From Kutzneria buriramensis (GTDB lineage Bacteria; Actinomycetota; Actinomycetes; Mycobacteriales; Pseudonocardiaceae): a DNA stretch of 64,000 bases. Where the stretch lies: the NCBI RefSeq assembly GCF_003387475.1, contig NZ_QUNO01000001.1, forward strand, positions 682,001 to 746,000, in the 5' to 3' direction. This document shows positions 18,873-28,658 of this stretch, piece after piece. The notes below the pieces were generated by a model. That model saw nothing but the letters and a program-made list of their open reading frames with translations. It searched no databases and had not been told where the DNA came from. Within the stretch, counting starts at the first letter, position 1. The number at the start of each line of letters is the position of its first letter. The position numbers were made by a program, and so were the translations under genes.

Positions 18873-19706
18873 TCAGTGCCCCGCCACGACGGTCGGCACG
18901 TGGTGCAGGGTCAGCAGATCGAACGGCACCCACGAGGCCAGCCCGGTCCGTTGCAGCGACGCCAGCGACAGCCACACCCCGAGCACGGTCAGCACCGGCA
19001 ACACCATGCCCAGCTCGACCCGCCCGCCGGTGCGCATCCGCATCGGCTTGGGCAACGCCACCGGGTACCAGGTCTTGCCGTTGAACGGCACCGGCCAGAA
19101 GATCGGGCAGCCCTGCTCGGTGATCGAATCGCCGAGACAGTGCGCGAGGCAGCCGGCGGCCACCGCGACCGCGCACCACATCGCCTGCTCGGGTGGTCCG
19201 ACGTTGATCCAGTGCCAGCACAGCACCGTCAGCCCGAGGGACAGCACGGTCACGCCCAGCACATGCCCCTTGGGCGTCCACTCGTGCAGTAAGCCGCGCA
19301 CGGCCAGGGCACAGAACAGGAACAGCAGCGGCAGCAGCGCCACCTTGTGCGCCCACTCGACGATCGCGTACGTCCCCGCACCGGCCGCGGCGGCGAACAG
19401 CAGGGTGTGGGTCACGCCGCGGTGGCCGCCGTGCCGGTCGGCGTCGCGGCGCAGCCGGGTGCCGCGGTAGACGACGTGGCTGACCCAGTGCACCCCCTTG
19501 GACAGCACCCAGGTGACCTTGCCGAACGTGTGCGCGACGGTGGCCTCGGGGTGGTCCAGGTCGGGCAGCAGCGCGGCGCCGCTGCACAACGCGGCCCCGA
19601 CGACCCAGGTCTGCGGCGTCATCGGCAGGCCGTTGGCGATCGCGGCGATCGACACCCCGCCCCAGGCCATCAAGCCACTCATCGCGTGGGTAGGTCCGGT
19701 CGACAC
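18873..19706 (-). CDS. YdjM/LexA-binding-type membrane-bound metal-dependent hydrolase
   Basis: 277 residues. The family signature is a THAMSGLMAWGG N-terminus, the acidic/His motif LLPDLDHPEATVAH, RHGGHRGVTHTLLF, and a later CLAHCLGDSITEQGCPIFWP; together these provide likely metal ligands in a multi-pass membrane protein. GTG at 19706 is preferred (GGGGGG 5 nt upstream); a TTG at 19724 would add six residues. It is co-oriented with the ArsR gene. Confidence 0.86.
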   Translation of the reverse strand: MSTGPTHAMSGLMAWGGVSIAAIANGLPMTPQTWVVGAALCSGAALLPDLDHPEATVAHTFGKVTWVLSKGVHWVSHVVYRGTRLRRDADRHGGHRGVTHTLLFAAAAGAGTYAIVEWAHKVALLPLLFLFCALAVRGLLHEWTPKGHVLGVTVLSLGLTVLCWHWINVGPPEQAMWCAVAVAAGCLAHCLGDSITEQGCPIFWPVPFNGKTWYPVALPKPMRMRTGGRVELGMVLPVLTVLGVWLSLASLQRTGLASWVPFDLLTLHHVPTVVAGH

Positions 19707-19737
19707 AGTGCCCCCCTGCTTCAAGATCGGATCTGCC

Positions 19738-19816
19738 GGCGAGGCACGCTACATGTCGATCGGTTGACGGGGTGGTAGACATGCCGGGATCTCGCCCCGC
19801 GCGGAACGCGCGGCAA
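19738..19816 (+). repeat. Intergenic palindromic element, copy 4 (degenerate/short)
   Basis: GGCGAG (19738-19743) pairs with CTCGCC (19791-19796) and CATGTC (19752-19757) with GACATG (19778-19783). The 3' part, 19791-19816, is identical over 26 bp to the terminal segment of copy 1 (in inverse orientation) and contains CCGCGCGG-aa-CGCGCGG. It lies in the divergent intergenic region upstream of icd. Confidence 0.65.
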
Positions 19817-19862
19817 GGGCGCAGTGTTGTTGGCCACGCCCCTGAAGCGATCACGAAGCGTT

Positions 19863-19882
19863 AGCAGTACACTCGTACTGCT
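19863..19882. promoter_or_regulatory. Operator-like inverted repeat upstream of icd
   Basis: AGCAGTAC-actc-GTACTGCT is a perfect 8-bp inverted repeat with a 4-bp spacer, 27 bp before the isocitrate dehydrogenase start. Its position fits a repressor or activator site over the promoter. Confidence 0.5.
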
Positions 19883-19909
19883 TGCATTGTCGCGAGAGGA
19901 GAGCCCGGC

Positions 19910-21133
19910 GTGGGCAAGATCAAGGTCGAAGGCACCGTCGTCGAGCTCGACGGCGACGAGATGACCCGCATCATCTGGCAGTTCATCAAGGACAAGCTGA
20001 TCCACCCGTACCTGGACGTCAACCTGGACTACTACGACCTGGGCATCGAGCACCGGGACGCGACCGACGACCAGGTCACCATCGACTCCGCCAACGCCAT
20101 CAAGAAGCACGGCGTCGGTGTGAAGTGCGCCACCATCACGCCGGACGAGGCGCGGGTCGAGGAGTTCGGCCTGAAGAAGATGTGGCTGTCGCCCAACGGC
20201 ACGATCCGCAACATCCTCGGCGGCGTCATCTTCCGCGAGCCGATCGTCATCTCCAACGTGCCGCGTCTGGTGCCGGGCTGGACCAAGCCGATCATCATCG
20301 GCCGTCACGCCCACGGCGACCAGTACAAGGCCACCAACTTCAAGGTGGCCGGCGCCGGCGAGCTGACCATGACCTTCACGCCGGCCGACGGCTCCGAGCC
20401 GATCCAGCACGTGGTCGCCAACTACGGCCCCGACGGCGGCGTCGCCATGGGCATGTACAACTTCCGCAAGTCCATCGAGGACTTCGCGCGCGCCTCGCTG
20501 TCCTACGGCCTCCAGCGCGAGTACCCGGTGTACATGTCCACCAAGAACACGATCCTCAAGGCCTACGACGGCATGTTCAAGGACGTGTTCCAGGAGATCT
20601 TCGAGGCCGAGTTCAAGGCGGACTTCGACGCCAAGGGCCTGACCTACGAGCACCGCCTGATCGACGACATGGTTGCCGCCGCGATGAAGTGGGAGGGCGG
20701 CTACGTCTGGGCGTGCAAGAACTACGACGGCGACGTCCAGTCCGACACCGTGGCGCAGGGCTTCGGCTCGCTGGGCCTGATGACCTCCGTGCTGATGACG
20801 CCGGACGGCCGCACGGTCGAGGCGGAGGCCGCGCACGGCACCGTGACCCGGCACTACCGCCAGCACCAGCAGGGCAAGCCCACCTCCACCAACCCGATCG
20901 CCTCGATCTTCGCGTGGACCCGTGGCCTCCAGCACCGCGGCAAGCTGGACGGCACCCCGGCCGTCACCCAGTTCGCCCAGGCCCTGGAGGAGGTCGTGAT
21001 CTCCTCGGTCGAGGCCGGCGCCATGACCAAGGACCTGGCCCTGCTGATCAGCCCGGACCAGGCGTGGCAGACCACTGAGGACTTCCTCAACACCCTCGAC
21101 GAGAACCTCCAGAAGCGGATGGCCTCGGCCTGA
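19910..21133 (+). CDS. icd: NADP-dependent isocitrate dehydrogenase (homodimeric, eukaryotic-like type)
   Basis: 407 residues, GTG start with GAGAGGAGA upstream. Conserved blocks are [14 protein letters not shown], the phosphate and substrate segment [66 protein letters not shown] (metal ligands) and [11 protein letters not shown] (NADP site). It converts isocitrate to 2-oxoglutarate in the TCA cycle. A terminator follows 31 nt after the stop. Confidence 0.97.
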   Translation: MGKIKVEGTVVELDGDEMTRIIWQFIKDKLIHPYLDVNLDYYDLGIEHRDATDDQVTIDSANAIKKHGVGVKCATITPDEARVEEFGLKKMWLSPNGTIRNILGGVIFREPIVISNVPRLVPGWTKPIIIGRHAHGDQYKATNFKVAGAGELTMTFTPADGSEPIQHVVANYGPDGGVAMGMYNFRKSIEDFARASLSYGLQREYPVYMSTKNTILKAYDGMFKDVFQEIFEAEFKADFDAKGLTYEHRLIDDMVAAAMKWEGGYVWACKNYDGDVQSDTVAQGFGSLGLMTSVLMTPDGRTVEAEAAHGTVTRHYRQHQQGKPTSTNPIASIFAWTRGLQHRGKLDGTPAVTQFAQALEEVVISSVEAGAMTKDLALLISPDQAWQTTEDFLNTLDENLQKRMASA

Positions 21134-21164
21134 GCGACAGCGCCTGACTCCTGTGGGCGTGACC

Positions 21165-21197
21165 AAAAGGGCCCCGTCGGATGACGGGGCCCTTTTT
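21165..21197 (+). terminator. Rho-independent terminator of icd
   Basis: A 14-bp stem (21165-21178 with 21183-21196, loop GGAT) starts with AAAA and ends in TTTTT. Confidence 0.92.
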
Positions 21198-21226
21198 CGT
21201 GCCGGTCACGGTTTACCTTCCGGCGC

Positions 21227-21997
21227 ATGGGGAAGAAGCTCCTGCTCGCGGCGTTGACCGCGATTCTCGGCATCACGCTCGCCGGCACGGCCTCGGCCGC
21301 GACTCAGCCCGGCTACGTCGCTCTGGGCGACTCCTACGCCTCCGGCGTGGGCACGCGAACGTACTACGACACCTCCTGCGACCGGTCCGTGTACGCGTAC
21401 TCGGAGCTGCTGGCCAGCCGGCTCGGGCTGGCGCTCAACCTCCAGGCGTGCAGCGGCGCCAAGACCACCGACGTGATCAACAATCAGGTGGGCGCGCTGT
21501 CCGCGTCGACCCAGTTCGTGACGATCTCCGTGGGCGGCAACGACATCGGCTTCTCGGGCGTGATCGAGAAGTGCGCGCTGCCGTTCTACAACTGCACGTC
21601 CGACATCAACAAGGCCGAGGCGATCATCAGCTCGACCCTGCCGGGCAGCCTGGACGCGGTGTACACGCAGATCCGCAACCGGGCGCCCAACGCCAACGTC
21701 GTGGTGGTCGGCTACCCGCACCTGTTCAACGGCGTGGAGTGCAACCTGCTGGCCCGGCTCAGCCCGACCGAGCAGGGGCAGCTCAACGTCGGCGCGGACC
21801 AGTTGGACAACGCCATCAAGGCGCGCGCCGCCGCGCACGGCTTCACCTTCCTGGACGTGCGCGGGCCGTTCACCGGGCACGCGGTGTGCGACAAGGTGGA
21901 GTGGCTCAACGGCCTGTCCAACCCGACCAGCGAGTCCTACCACCCCAACCGCGATGGCCACGTGGCGTTCGCGAATCTCCTTCAGCCCCTGCTGTGA
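21227..21997 (+). CDS. Secreted SGNH/GDSL-family esterase or lipase
   Basis: 256 residues with a signal peptide (about residues 1-24, ending ASA). SGNH blocks: GDSYASG with the nucleophile Ser, SGAKT, SVGGNDIGF with the oxyanion Asn, and C-terminal SYHPNRDGH with the catalytic His. Six Cys in the mature part could form three disulfides, as in the Streptomyces secreted GDSL lipases. It is preceded directly by the icd terminator. Confidence 0.92.
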   Translation: MGKKLLLAALTAILGITLAGTASAATQPGYVALGDSYASGVGTRTYYDTSCDRSVYAYSELLASRLGLALNLQACSGAKTTDVINNQVGALSASTQFVTISVGGNDIGFSGVIEKCALPFYNCTSDINKAEAIISSTLPGSLDAVYTQIRNRAPNANVVVVGYPHLFNGVECNLLARLSPTEQGQLNVGADQLDNAIKARAAAHGFTFLDVRGPFTGHAVCDKVEWLNGLSNPTSESYHPNRDGHVAFANLLQPLL

Positions 21998-22132
21998 CGG
22001 TTGGTGACGGCCTAGCCCGGTAGGGAACCCCGGCCGGGTGGAATCCGGGTGGGGTGGTTCTTCGGCGCCCCGTCCTCCGGTATTGCTGAGATGTCCGGTT
22101 CTGTTGGGTGTCACGGCGGCGAGGAGGACGGG

Positions 22133-22435
22133 GTGTTCGGCATTCCGGTGATGAAGCTGGCCGTGATCGGCGGCCTCGGCGTCGCGGCGTTCGCCTTCTT
22201 CGCGCACCGCAACGCGGAGGCGTCGCAGAGCAATCCGCAGTGCGCCTTCACGGTCAACGCCGACGTGCTCAACGTGCGGGCCGGCCCCAGCACCGGCGAG
22301 CGCATCGTCGGCCGGCTGGTGCAGAGCCAGCCGGTGACCGCGAAGCCGTTGGTGCAGAACGGTTTCCGTCAGATCGCGGAGAACCGGTGGGCATCGGTCG
22401 ACTACTTGGTGGCGGCCTCCGGCAACACCTGCTGA
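22133..22435 (+). CDS. Secreted/membrane-anchored bacterial SH3 domain protein
   Basis: 100 residues. An N-terminal hydrophobic segment (about 6-22) is followed by an SH3_3-like domain: FTVNADVLNVRAGPSTGERIVGRLVQSQPV...WASVDYL. GTG at 22133 is chosen because GAGGAGG lies 5 nt upstream; an ATG at 22049 would add 28 unlikely residues. Its 3' end overlaps the transporter gene by 34 nt in convergent orientation. Such domains often bind cell-wall peptides. Confidence 0.75.
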   Translation: MFGIPVMKLAVIGGLGVAAFAFFAHRNAEASQSNPQCAFTVNADVLNVRAGPSTGERIVGRLVQSQPVTAKPLVQNGFRQIAENRWASVDYLVAASGNTC

Positions 22436-24321
22436 GTCATCCAGCCCTGGTCGGCCAGGCCGATGTGATACGGCACGTTGACCACCACCACGCCCGGCGT
22501 GAACAGCAGCCTTGCCTTGAGGCGCAAGGCACTCTGGTTGTGCAGGAGGTGCTGCCACCAGCGCCGCACCACGTACTCGGGGATGAACACGCTCACCACC
22601 CCGCGCTTGTCCCGGGCGTGGATGCGGCTGACGTGGTCCACGATCGGCTTGCTCACGTCCCGGTACGGCGAGGACAGCACCACCAGCGGCACCTTGATGC
22701 CCCGGCGATCCCATTCCTGTTGCAGGCGGCGGGTTTCCTCGTCGTCGGTGGCGACGGTGACGGCCTCCAGCCGGTCCGGCCGGGTCGCCTTGGCGAAGGC
22801 CAGCGCCTGCAACGCCGGCTGGTGCAAACGGGAGATCAGCACCAGCGCGTGCACCTTGGGCGGCAACGTGGTCGTCGGCTTGACGTTGGCGACCTCCTGC
22901 TCGAACCGCCGGTAGTAGCGGCTGATCGAGCGCATCACCACGAACAGCACCACCATCGCCAGCACCGCCAGCCACGCCCCGTGCACGACCTTGGTCGCGA
23001 ACACCACGATCAGCACCACCATGGTGAGCCCGGCGCCGAAGGCGTTGATCGCCTGCGAGCCGCGCATCCGGGCTCGCTTGCCGGCGTCGGTCTCCGTGGC
23101 CAGCGCCCGCTTCCAGTGCACGACCATGCCGGCCTGGCTGAGCGTGAAGCTGGTGAACACGCCGATGATGTAGAGCTGGATGAGGGCGTCGATGTTGGCG
23201 TCGAAGCCGATGATCAGCACGATCGCGGCCGCCGCCAGCAGCAGGATGCCGTTGCTGAACACCAGCCGGTCGCCGCGGTTGTGCAGCTGCCGCGGCAGGT
23301 AGCGCTCGCGGGCCAGAATCGAGGCCAGGCCGGGGAACCCGTTGAACGCGGTGTTCGCGGCGAGGACCAGGATGCCCGCTGTGGCCGCCTGGAACAGGTA
23401 GAACAGCACCGAGCCGCCGCCGAACACGCTCGTCGCGACCTGCGAGATCACCGACGGGTTGCCGTCCGGCAGGGCGTGCGCGTTCAGGTGCACGGCCAGC
23501 GCCGTGATGCCGCCGAACATCGCGACCGCGATCACGCCCATCATCACCAGCGTCAGGGCGGCGTTGTGGGACTTGGGTTTGCGGAACGCCGGCACGCCGT
23601 TGCTGATCGCCTCGACGCCGGTCAGTGCCGTGCAGCCGGAGGCGAAGGCTCGCAGCGACAGGAAGATCGCGCCGAAGCCGGCGGTGCTCTCCGTCTGGTG
23701 GAACGGCAGGTTCGCGGTGGAGGCGGGAGGCAGGTCGCCGGCGATGCCGCGGACCGCCGCGACGGCGAACATCAGGAACGTCAGCACGATGAAGGCGTAC
23801 GTGGGGATGGCGAACGATTTGCCGGATTCCTTGACACCGCGCAGGTTCACCAGCGCGATGACCACGACGCAGCCGACCGAGATCGGCACCGCGTCCGGGG
23901 CCAGTTCCGGGAACGCGGAGATGATCGCGACCACGCCGGAGACCACCGACACCGCCACCGTCATCACGTAGTCCACGAGCAGCGCCGCCGCCGCGGTCAG
24001 CGCCGCCGTCTCGCCCAGGTTCTCCTTGGACACGACGAACGCGCCGCCGCCGCTGGGGTAGGCGTAGCAGGTCTGGCGGTACGAGGCGACCACCACGATC
24101 AGCACGATCGCCACCGCCGCCGCCACCGGCGTGGACAGCGACAGCGCGCCCGCGCCGCCGACGGCCAGCGTGAGCAGGATCTGCTCGGTGGCGTAGGCGA
24201 CCGACGAGATCGGGTCGCTGCAGAAGACCGGCAGGGCGAGCCACTTGGGCAGCAGCGTGTCGCCCAACCGTTCGCTGCGCAGTGGGCGGCCCACGAGCAG
24301 CCGTTTCACGACGTCGAACAC
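22402..24321 (-). CDS. APC-superfamily permease, KimA-like (K+ or amino-acid transporter)
   Basis: 639 residues: about 12 TM helices in the first 430 residues, then a cytoplasmic region of about 170 residues with Usp/KimA-like strands (VHALVLISRLHQPALQALAFA, LEAVTVATDDEET). The TM1 motif LPVFCSDPISSVAYATEQI and YAYPSGGGAFVVSKENLG match the KimA/YdaO K+/H+ symporter family more than typical amino acid permeases. Substrate assignment is by family resemblance only. No c-di-AMP riboswitch is visible in the 129-nt upstream region. Confidence 0.85.
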   Translation of the reverse strand: MFDVVKRLLVGRPLRSERLGDTLLPKWLALPVFCSDPISSVAYATEQILLTLAVGGAGALSLSTPVAAAVAIVLIVVVASYRQTCYAYPSGGGAFVVSKENLGETAALTAAAALLVDYVMTVAVSVVSGVVAIISAFPELAPDAVPISVGCVVVIALVNLRGVKESGKSFAIPTYAFIVLTFLMFAVAAVRGIAGDLPPASTANLPFHQTESTAGFGAIFLSLRAFASGCTALTGVEAISNGVPAFRKPKSHNAALTLVMMGVIAVAMFGGITALAVHLNAHALPDGNPSVISQVATSVFGGGSVLFYLFQAATAGILVLAANTAFNGFPGLASILARERYLPRQLHNRGDRLVFSNGILLLAAAAIVLIIGFDANIDALIQLYIIGVFTSFTLSQAGMVVHWKRALATETDAGKRARMRGSQAINAFGAGLTMVVLIVVFATKVVHGAWLAVLAMVVLFVVMRSISRYYRRFEQEVANVKPTTTLPPKVHALVLISRLHQPALQALAFAKATRPDRLEAVTVATDDEETRRLQQEWDRRGIKVPLVVLSSPYRDVSKPIVDHVSRIHARDKRGVVSVFIPEYVVRRWWQHLLHNQSALRLKARLLFTPGVVVVNVPYHIGLADQGWMTQQVLPEAATK

Positions 24322-24450
24322 GCTGCTCCTTCTCCCCGGATCCTCGGCAGAAGCCTGCGGGGCGTTGATGCCCGAACCGCCGGCCCTGATGCGTTCTTAA
24401 CGCCGGTGTGCCTGGCGTTTACGCGTTCCTGATGCCGCTAGGCTCGGGGT

Positions 24451-25245
24451 GTGCTGACCGTCTCCACCGTCAACGTCAACGGGCTCCGGGCCGCCGCCAA
24501 GAAGGGCTTCGTCGAGTGGCTCGCCGCCACCGAGGCGGACGTCGTGTGCCTGCAGGAGACCAGGGCCGAGCCCGACCAGCTGCCGGCCGAGCTGCTGGAG
24601 CCGGCCGGCTGGCACACCGTGCTGGCCGAGTCCGAGCTCAAGGGCCGAGCCGGCGTCGCCCTGCTGTCCCGGACCGCGCCCGAGGCCGTCCGCGTCGGCT
24701 TCGGCTCCGCCGAGTTCGACCGCAGCGGCCGTTATGTCGAGTTCGAACTGGCCGACGTCGTGGTGGCGAGTCTGTACCTGCCCAGCGGCGACGCCGGCAC
24801 GCCCAAGCAGGACGAGAAGTACCGCTTCCTCGACGCCTTCCACACGCACCTTTTGGAGCTGCGGGCCAAGGCCGAGGCGGACGGCCGCGAGGTGCTGGTG
24901 TGCGGTGACTGGAACATCGCCCACCGGAAGGCCGACCTCAAGTCGTGGAAGACCAACCAGAAGTCGGCGGGCTTCCTGCCCGAGGAGCGCGCGTGGCTGG
25001 ACAAGCTCTACGCCGACGGCTACACGGATGTCGTCCGGTCCCTGCACCCCGACGTGGACGGCCCGTACAGCTGGTGGTCCTACCGCGGCAAGGCCTTCGA
25101 AAACGACTCCGGCTGGCGCATCGACCTGCACGTGGCCACCGCCGGCCTGGCGGAGAAGGCGGTCTCGGCGGTCACCGAGCGTGCCGCCGCCTACGCCGAC
25201 CGCTGGTCCGACCACGCCCCGGTCACCGTCCGCTACGACATCTGA
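24451..25245 (+). CDS. xthA: Exodeoxyribonuclease III (AP endonuclease)
   Basis: 264 residues, GTG start. Catalytic residues of the EEP fold are all visible: NVNGLRAA, VCLQETR (metal-binding Glu), GDWNIAH, a WRIDLH segment and the terminal WSDHAPV with the catalytic Asp-His. It nicks abasic sites and removes 3' blocks in base excision repair. It is monocistronic; the next gene begins 38 nt later with its own Shine-Dalgarno. Confidence 0.93.
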   Translation: MLTVSTVNVNGLRAAAKKGFVEWLAATEADVVCLQETRAEPDQLPAELLEPAGWHTVLAESELKGRAGVALLSRTAPEAVRVGFGSAEFDRSGRYVEFELADVVVASLYLPSGDAGTPKQDEKYRFLDAFHTHLLELRAKAEADGREVLVCGDWNIAHRKADLKSWKTNQKSAGFLPEERAWLDKLYADGYTDVVRSLHPDVDGPYSWWSYRGKAFENDSGWRIDLHVATAGLAEKAVSAVTERAAAYADRWSDHAPVTVRYDI

Positions 25246-25283
25246 CGGCGTCATCGGGCACAATCGTGCCGGGAGGTGGCGGC

Positions 25284-25592
25284 ATGCACGAGCTGGTCAA
25301 GGCCAAGCAGTACGAGGTCGCCGAACTGTGTCATCGGCTCGGGGTGCTCAGACTCGATCTGTTCGGCTCGGCCGTCGGGCCGTCCTTTGATGTCGAGTCC
25401 AGCGATGTCGACGTCCTCGTCGAGTTCGAGACCGGCCCCGATTTCGACCACTTCGGCTCGTTCTTCGCGCTCAAGGAGGGCCTGGAGCGGATCCTCGGCC
25501 GGCCGGTGGACGTGGTGACCAGCACGAGCATCCGCAATCCGTACTTCCGGCAGCAGGTCATGGCGACCAAGGAAACGCTCTATGCTGCGTGA
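25284..25592 (+). CDS. MntA-type minimal nucleotidyltransferase (antitoxin component)
   Basis: 102 residues; GGGAGG lies 7 nt before the ATG. The nucleotidyltransferase motif is LDLFGSAVGPSFDVESSDVDVLVEF, i.e. GS followed by the DxD metal pair, then a third acidic position. Such proteins AMPylate and neutralise HepT toxins. The last bases overlap an ATG that starts the partner gene, the usual arrangement of the pair. The C-terminus (NPYFRQQVMATKETLYAA) matches the family end. Confidence 0.88.
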   Translation: MHELVKAKQYEVAELCHRLGVLRLDLFGSAVGPSFDVESSDVDVLVEFETGPDFDHFGSFFALKEGLERILGRPVDVVTSTSIRNPYFRQQVMATKETLYAA

Positions 25593-25961
25593 CCCCGCGC
25601 TTACCTCTGGGACGCGCTGCACGGCACCGGACTGCTCAGTGAGTTCAGCGCCAGCAAGTCGTTCACGGACTACCAGGCCGACGCGATGCTCCGGTCTGCC
25701 GTGGAACGGCAGTTCGAGATCATCGGCGAGGCGCTGAACCAGCTGGCCAAGGTCGCGCCCGAGATCGCGGCGCAGGTCCCGGACCGTCGGCGAATCGTCG
25801 CCTTCAGGAACATCCTGATCCACGGCTACGCCAGTGTGGACGACGCCCTCGTCTGGCAGGTACTCGCCGAGAAGCGGCCGGAACTCGAACGATCGCTACG
25901 CGAGCTGCTGGGCGAGCCGGCTCGGGATTCACCGGCCGTCACCCGCCGGGACGACGTCTGA
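25582..25961 (+). pseudogene. HepT-like HEPN RNase toxin, apparently frameshifted
   Basis: The expected start ATGCTGCGTGAC at 25582 overlaps the antitoxin stop. Reading on from it soon loses homology. The frame one base back, entered at the CCCC run 25593-25596, reads RAYLWDALHGTGLLSEF... and continues to 25961 with the HEPN motif RNILIHGY (Rx4HxY). A single missing C, or a -1 slip on CCCC, explains this exactly. The only ATG in the second frame is at 25686, giving 91 residues that lack the first helix. I call it a frameshifted gene; a sequencing error in the C run is possible. Confidence 0.7.
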
Positions 25962-26046
25962 CTGAATTATTCCCGCCCTGCCTGTGAGAGTGGTCTCCCT
26001 ACGCTGAGCGACGGGCTCGCGCGGAAAGCGACTTACGCTCGGCCGC

Positions 26047-28593
26047 GTGGTTAACGAGACCCCGCGCCCGAGCGACTCGGCCCTGCGCCGGGCGCTGCGC
26101 CGCGCAGCCGACGGTTCGACCCTGGACGCCACCGAGGCGGCGGTGCTGCTGCACGCCCGCGGCGAGCACCTCGACGAGCTGCTGGCGACCGCCGGCCGGG
26201 TCCGCGACGCGCACCTGCGCGCGGAGGGCCGGGACGGGATCATCACGTACAGCAAGAACGCGTTCATCCCGCTGACGCGGCTGTGTCGGGACCGCTGCCA
26301 CTACTGCACCTTCGCGACGGTGCCGCACCGCCTGCCGGCGGCGTACCTGGAGCGCGACGAGGTGCTGGACATCGCCCGCAAGGCCGCCGCCCAGGGCTGC
26401 AAGGAGGCCCTGTTCACGCTGGGTGACCGGCCGGAGGAGCGGTGGCCGGCGGCCAGGGAGTGGCTGGAGGCCCGCGGCTACGGCTCGACCCTGGACTACC
26501 TGCGCTCGGTGGCGATCGCCGTGCTGGAGGAGACGGGCATGCTGCCCCACCTCAACCCGGGCGTCCTGAACTGGGAGGAGTTCCAGCGCCTCAAGCCGGT
26601 CGCGGCGAGCATGGGCATGATGCTGGAGACGACGGCGACGCGCCTGTGGAGCGAGCCGGGCGGCCCGCACTACGGCAGCCCGGACAAGGAGCCGGCGGTC
26701 CGCATGCGGGTGCTGACCGACGCCGGCCGGGTGGGGGTGCCGTTCACCACGGGCATCCTGATCGGCATCGGCGAGAACCTGGACGAGCGGGCCGACTCGC
26801 TGCTGGCCATCCGCGGCGTGGCCCGCCAGTACGGCAACGTGCAGGAGATCATCGTCCAGAACTTCCGGGCCAAGCCGGACACGGCGATGCGCGGCATGCC
26901 GGACGCCGACCTGCACGAGCTGGCGGCGACGATCGCGGTGGCCCGCCTGCTGCTGCCGTCCACGGTGAGCGTGCAGGCGCCGCCGAACCTGGTGGGCGAC
27001 GAGTTCGAGCTGATGCTGCGCGCCGGCATCGACGACTGGGGCGGCGTCTCGCCGGTGACCCCGGACCACGTCAACCCGGAGCGCCCCTGGCCGGCCATCG
27101 ACGAGCTCACGGCCGTCACGGCCGAGGCCGGCTTCGACCTGCGCGAGCGGCTGACGGCCTACCCGCGGTTCGTGAAGGCGGGCCAGCCGTGGATCGACAC
27201 CCGCATCAGCGCGCACGTGGATGCCCTGGCGGACAAGGAGACCGGCCTGGCGAATCCGGAGGCGGTCCTCAGTGGACGGACCTGGCAGGAGCCGGACTAC
27301 GCGCTGGAGTCGCAGGGCCGCACCGACCTGCACGAGACGATCGACACCACCGGCCGGACCGGCGACCGCCGCGGCGACTTCGACAGCGTCTACGGCGACT
27401 GGGAGTCGCTGCGCCGCCAGCTCGACTCCGGCCCCGCCTTCGCCAAGCTGCCCAGTGACGTCCTCAATGGACTCAAGCTGGCCGCCGACGATCCCGGTGC
27501 GCTGCTGGAGGAACGCAACGCCGACGCGGCGCTGGCGCTGCTCACCGCGGACGGCGAGGCCCTGGAGACGATGACCCGGCTGGCCGACCAGCTGCGCGCC
27601 GAGGTCAACGGCGACGACGTGACGTACGTGGTGAACCGGAACATCAACTTCTCCAACGTCTGCTACGTCGGCTGCCGGTTCTGCGCCTTCGCGCAACGGG
27701 AACGCGACGCCGACGCCTACCGGCTCACCGTCGACGACGTCGCCGACCGCGCCCAGGAGGCGTGGGACGTCGGCGCCACCGAGGTGTGCATCCAGGGCGG
27801 CATCGACCCGAAGCTGCCGACGAGCTTCTACGCGGACATGATCCGCGCGATCAAGGCCCGGGTGCCGGGCATGCACGTGCACGCCTTCAGCCCGATGGAG
27901 ATCGTCAGCGGTGCCACCAAGGCGGGCGTGAGCGTGCAGGAGTGGCTGACCGAGCTGCGGGACGCCGGCCTGGACACGATTCCCGGCACCGCGGCGGAGA
28001 TCCTCGACGACGACGTCCGCTGGGTGCTGACCAAGGGCAAGCTGCCGACCAAGACCTGGCTGGAGGTCGTCGGCACCGCGCACAAGCTGGGCATCCGCTC
28101 CTCGTCCACGATGATGTACGGCCACGTCGACCACCCCGGCCACTGGCTCGGCCACCTGCGCACGCTCGGCCGCCTCCAGGACGAGACGGGCGGTTTCACC
28201 GAATTCGTCGGATTGCCGTTCGTGCACCGGAATGCGCCGATCTACCTGGCCGGCGTCGCCCGCCCGGGACCGTCTCGAAGGGACAATCGCGCGGTGCACG
28301 CGATGGCCCGGCTGGCGCTGCACGGCCGGATCCACAACATCCAGTGCTCGTGGGTGAAACTCGGCGACGAGGGCACGGCCGAGGTGCTTCGCGGCGGCGC
28401 CAACGACTTCGGCGGCACGCTGATGGAGGAGACGATCAGCCGAATGGCCGGCTCGGAGCACGGCTCGAACCGCACCATCGAGCAGTTGGAGGCCATGGCG
28501 GCATTGGCCGGGCGGCCCGCGCGTCAGCGAACCACGACATACGGTCATATTGCTGTAAATGGACCCGTTCGGGTGAGCCTTTCGGAGCACTGA
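26047..28593 (+). CDS. fbiC: 7,8-didemethyl-8-hydroxy-5-deazariboflavin (Fo) synthase
   Basis: 848 residues, a fusion of CofG-like (about 1-400) and CofH-like (about 440-848) radical SAM domains. Each has a CX3CX2C cluster: CRDRCHYC and CYVGCRFC. Together they build Fo, the chromophore of coenzyme F420, from a tyrosine and a flavin precursor. GTG start; the Shine-Dalgarno is weak. Length and domain order are standard for actinobacteria. No other F420 genes (fbiA, fbiB, fbiD) are in the window. Confidence 0.97.
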   Translation: MVNETPRPSDSALRRALRRAADGSTLDATEAAVLLHARGEHLDELLATAGRVRDAHLRAEGRDGIITYSKNAFIPLTRLCRDRCHYCTFATVPHRLPAAYLERDEVLDIARKAAAQGCKEALFTLGDRPEERWPAAREWLEARGYGSTLDYLRSVAIAVLEETGMLPHLNPGVLNWEEFQRLKPVAASMGMMLETTATRLWSEPGGPHYGSPDKEPAVRMRVLTDAGRVGVPFTTGILIGIGENLDERADSLLAIRGVARQYGNVQEIIVQNFRAKPDTAMRGMPDADLHELAATIAVARLLLPSTVSVQAPPNLVGDEFELMLRAGIDDWGGVSPVTPDHVNPERPWPAIDELTAVTAEAGFDLRERLTAYPRFVKAGQPWIDTRISAHVDALADKETGLANPEAVLSGRTWQEPDYALESQGRTDLHETIDTTGRTGDRRGDFDSVYGDWESLRRQLDSGPAFAKLPSDVLNGLKLAADDPGALLEERNADAALALLTADGEALETMTRLADQLRAEVNGDDVTYVVNRNINFSNVCYVGCRFCAFAQRERDADAYRLTVDDVADRAQEAWDVGATEVCIQGGIDPKLPTSFYADMIRAIKARVPGMHVHAFSPMEIVSGATKAGVSVQEWLTELRDAGLDTIPGTAAEILDDDVRWVLTKGKLPTKTWLEVVGTAHKLGIRSSSTMMYGHVDHPGHWLGHLRTLGRLQDETGGFTEFVGLPFVHRNAPIYLAGVARPGPSRRDNRAVHAMARLALHGRIHNIQCSWVKLGDEGTAEVLRGGANDFGGTLMEETISRMAGSEHGSNRTIEQLEAMAALAGRPARQRTTTYGHIAVNGPVRVSLSEH

Positions 28594-28658
28594 CGTTACG
28601 TCGAATGGGTAGCTTCTGAGGTTGCCTCAAGCAGCATCCGCCTCGGAAGGACTATCCC

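Noticed and set aside
22108-24432. 774-residue plus-strand ORF across the transporter gene
   Set aside because: His/Arg/Gln-rich antisense shadow of the KimA-like permease, whose membrane topology is convincing.
24322-24450. c-di-AMP riboswitch upstream of the KimA-like gene
   Set aside because: The 129-nt region is too short and lacks the conserved blocks of that riboswitch.
25582-25700. HepT beginning at the internal ATG 25686 as a normal short gene
   Set aside because: The upstream 31 codons in the same frame encode the conserved first helix back to the antitoxin stop, so the short version is a truncated reading of a frameshifted gene.
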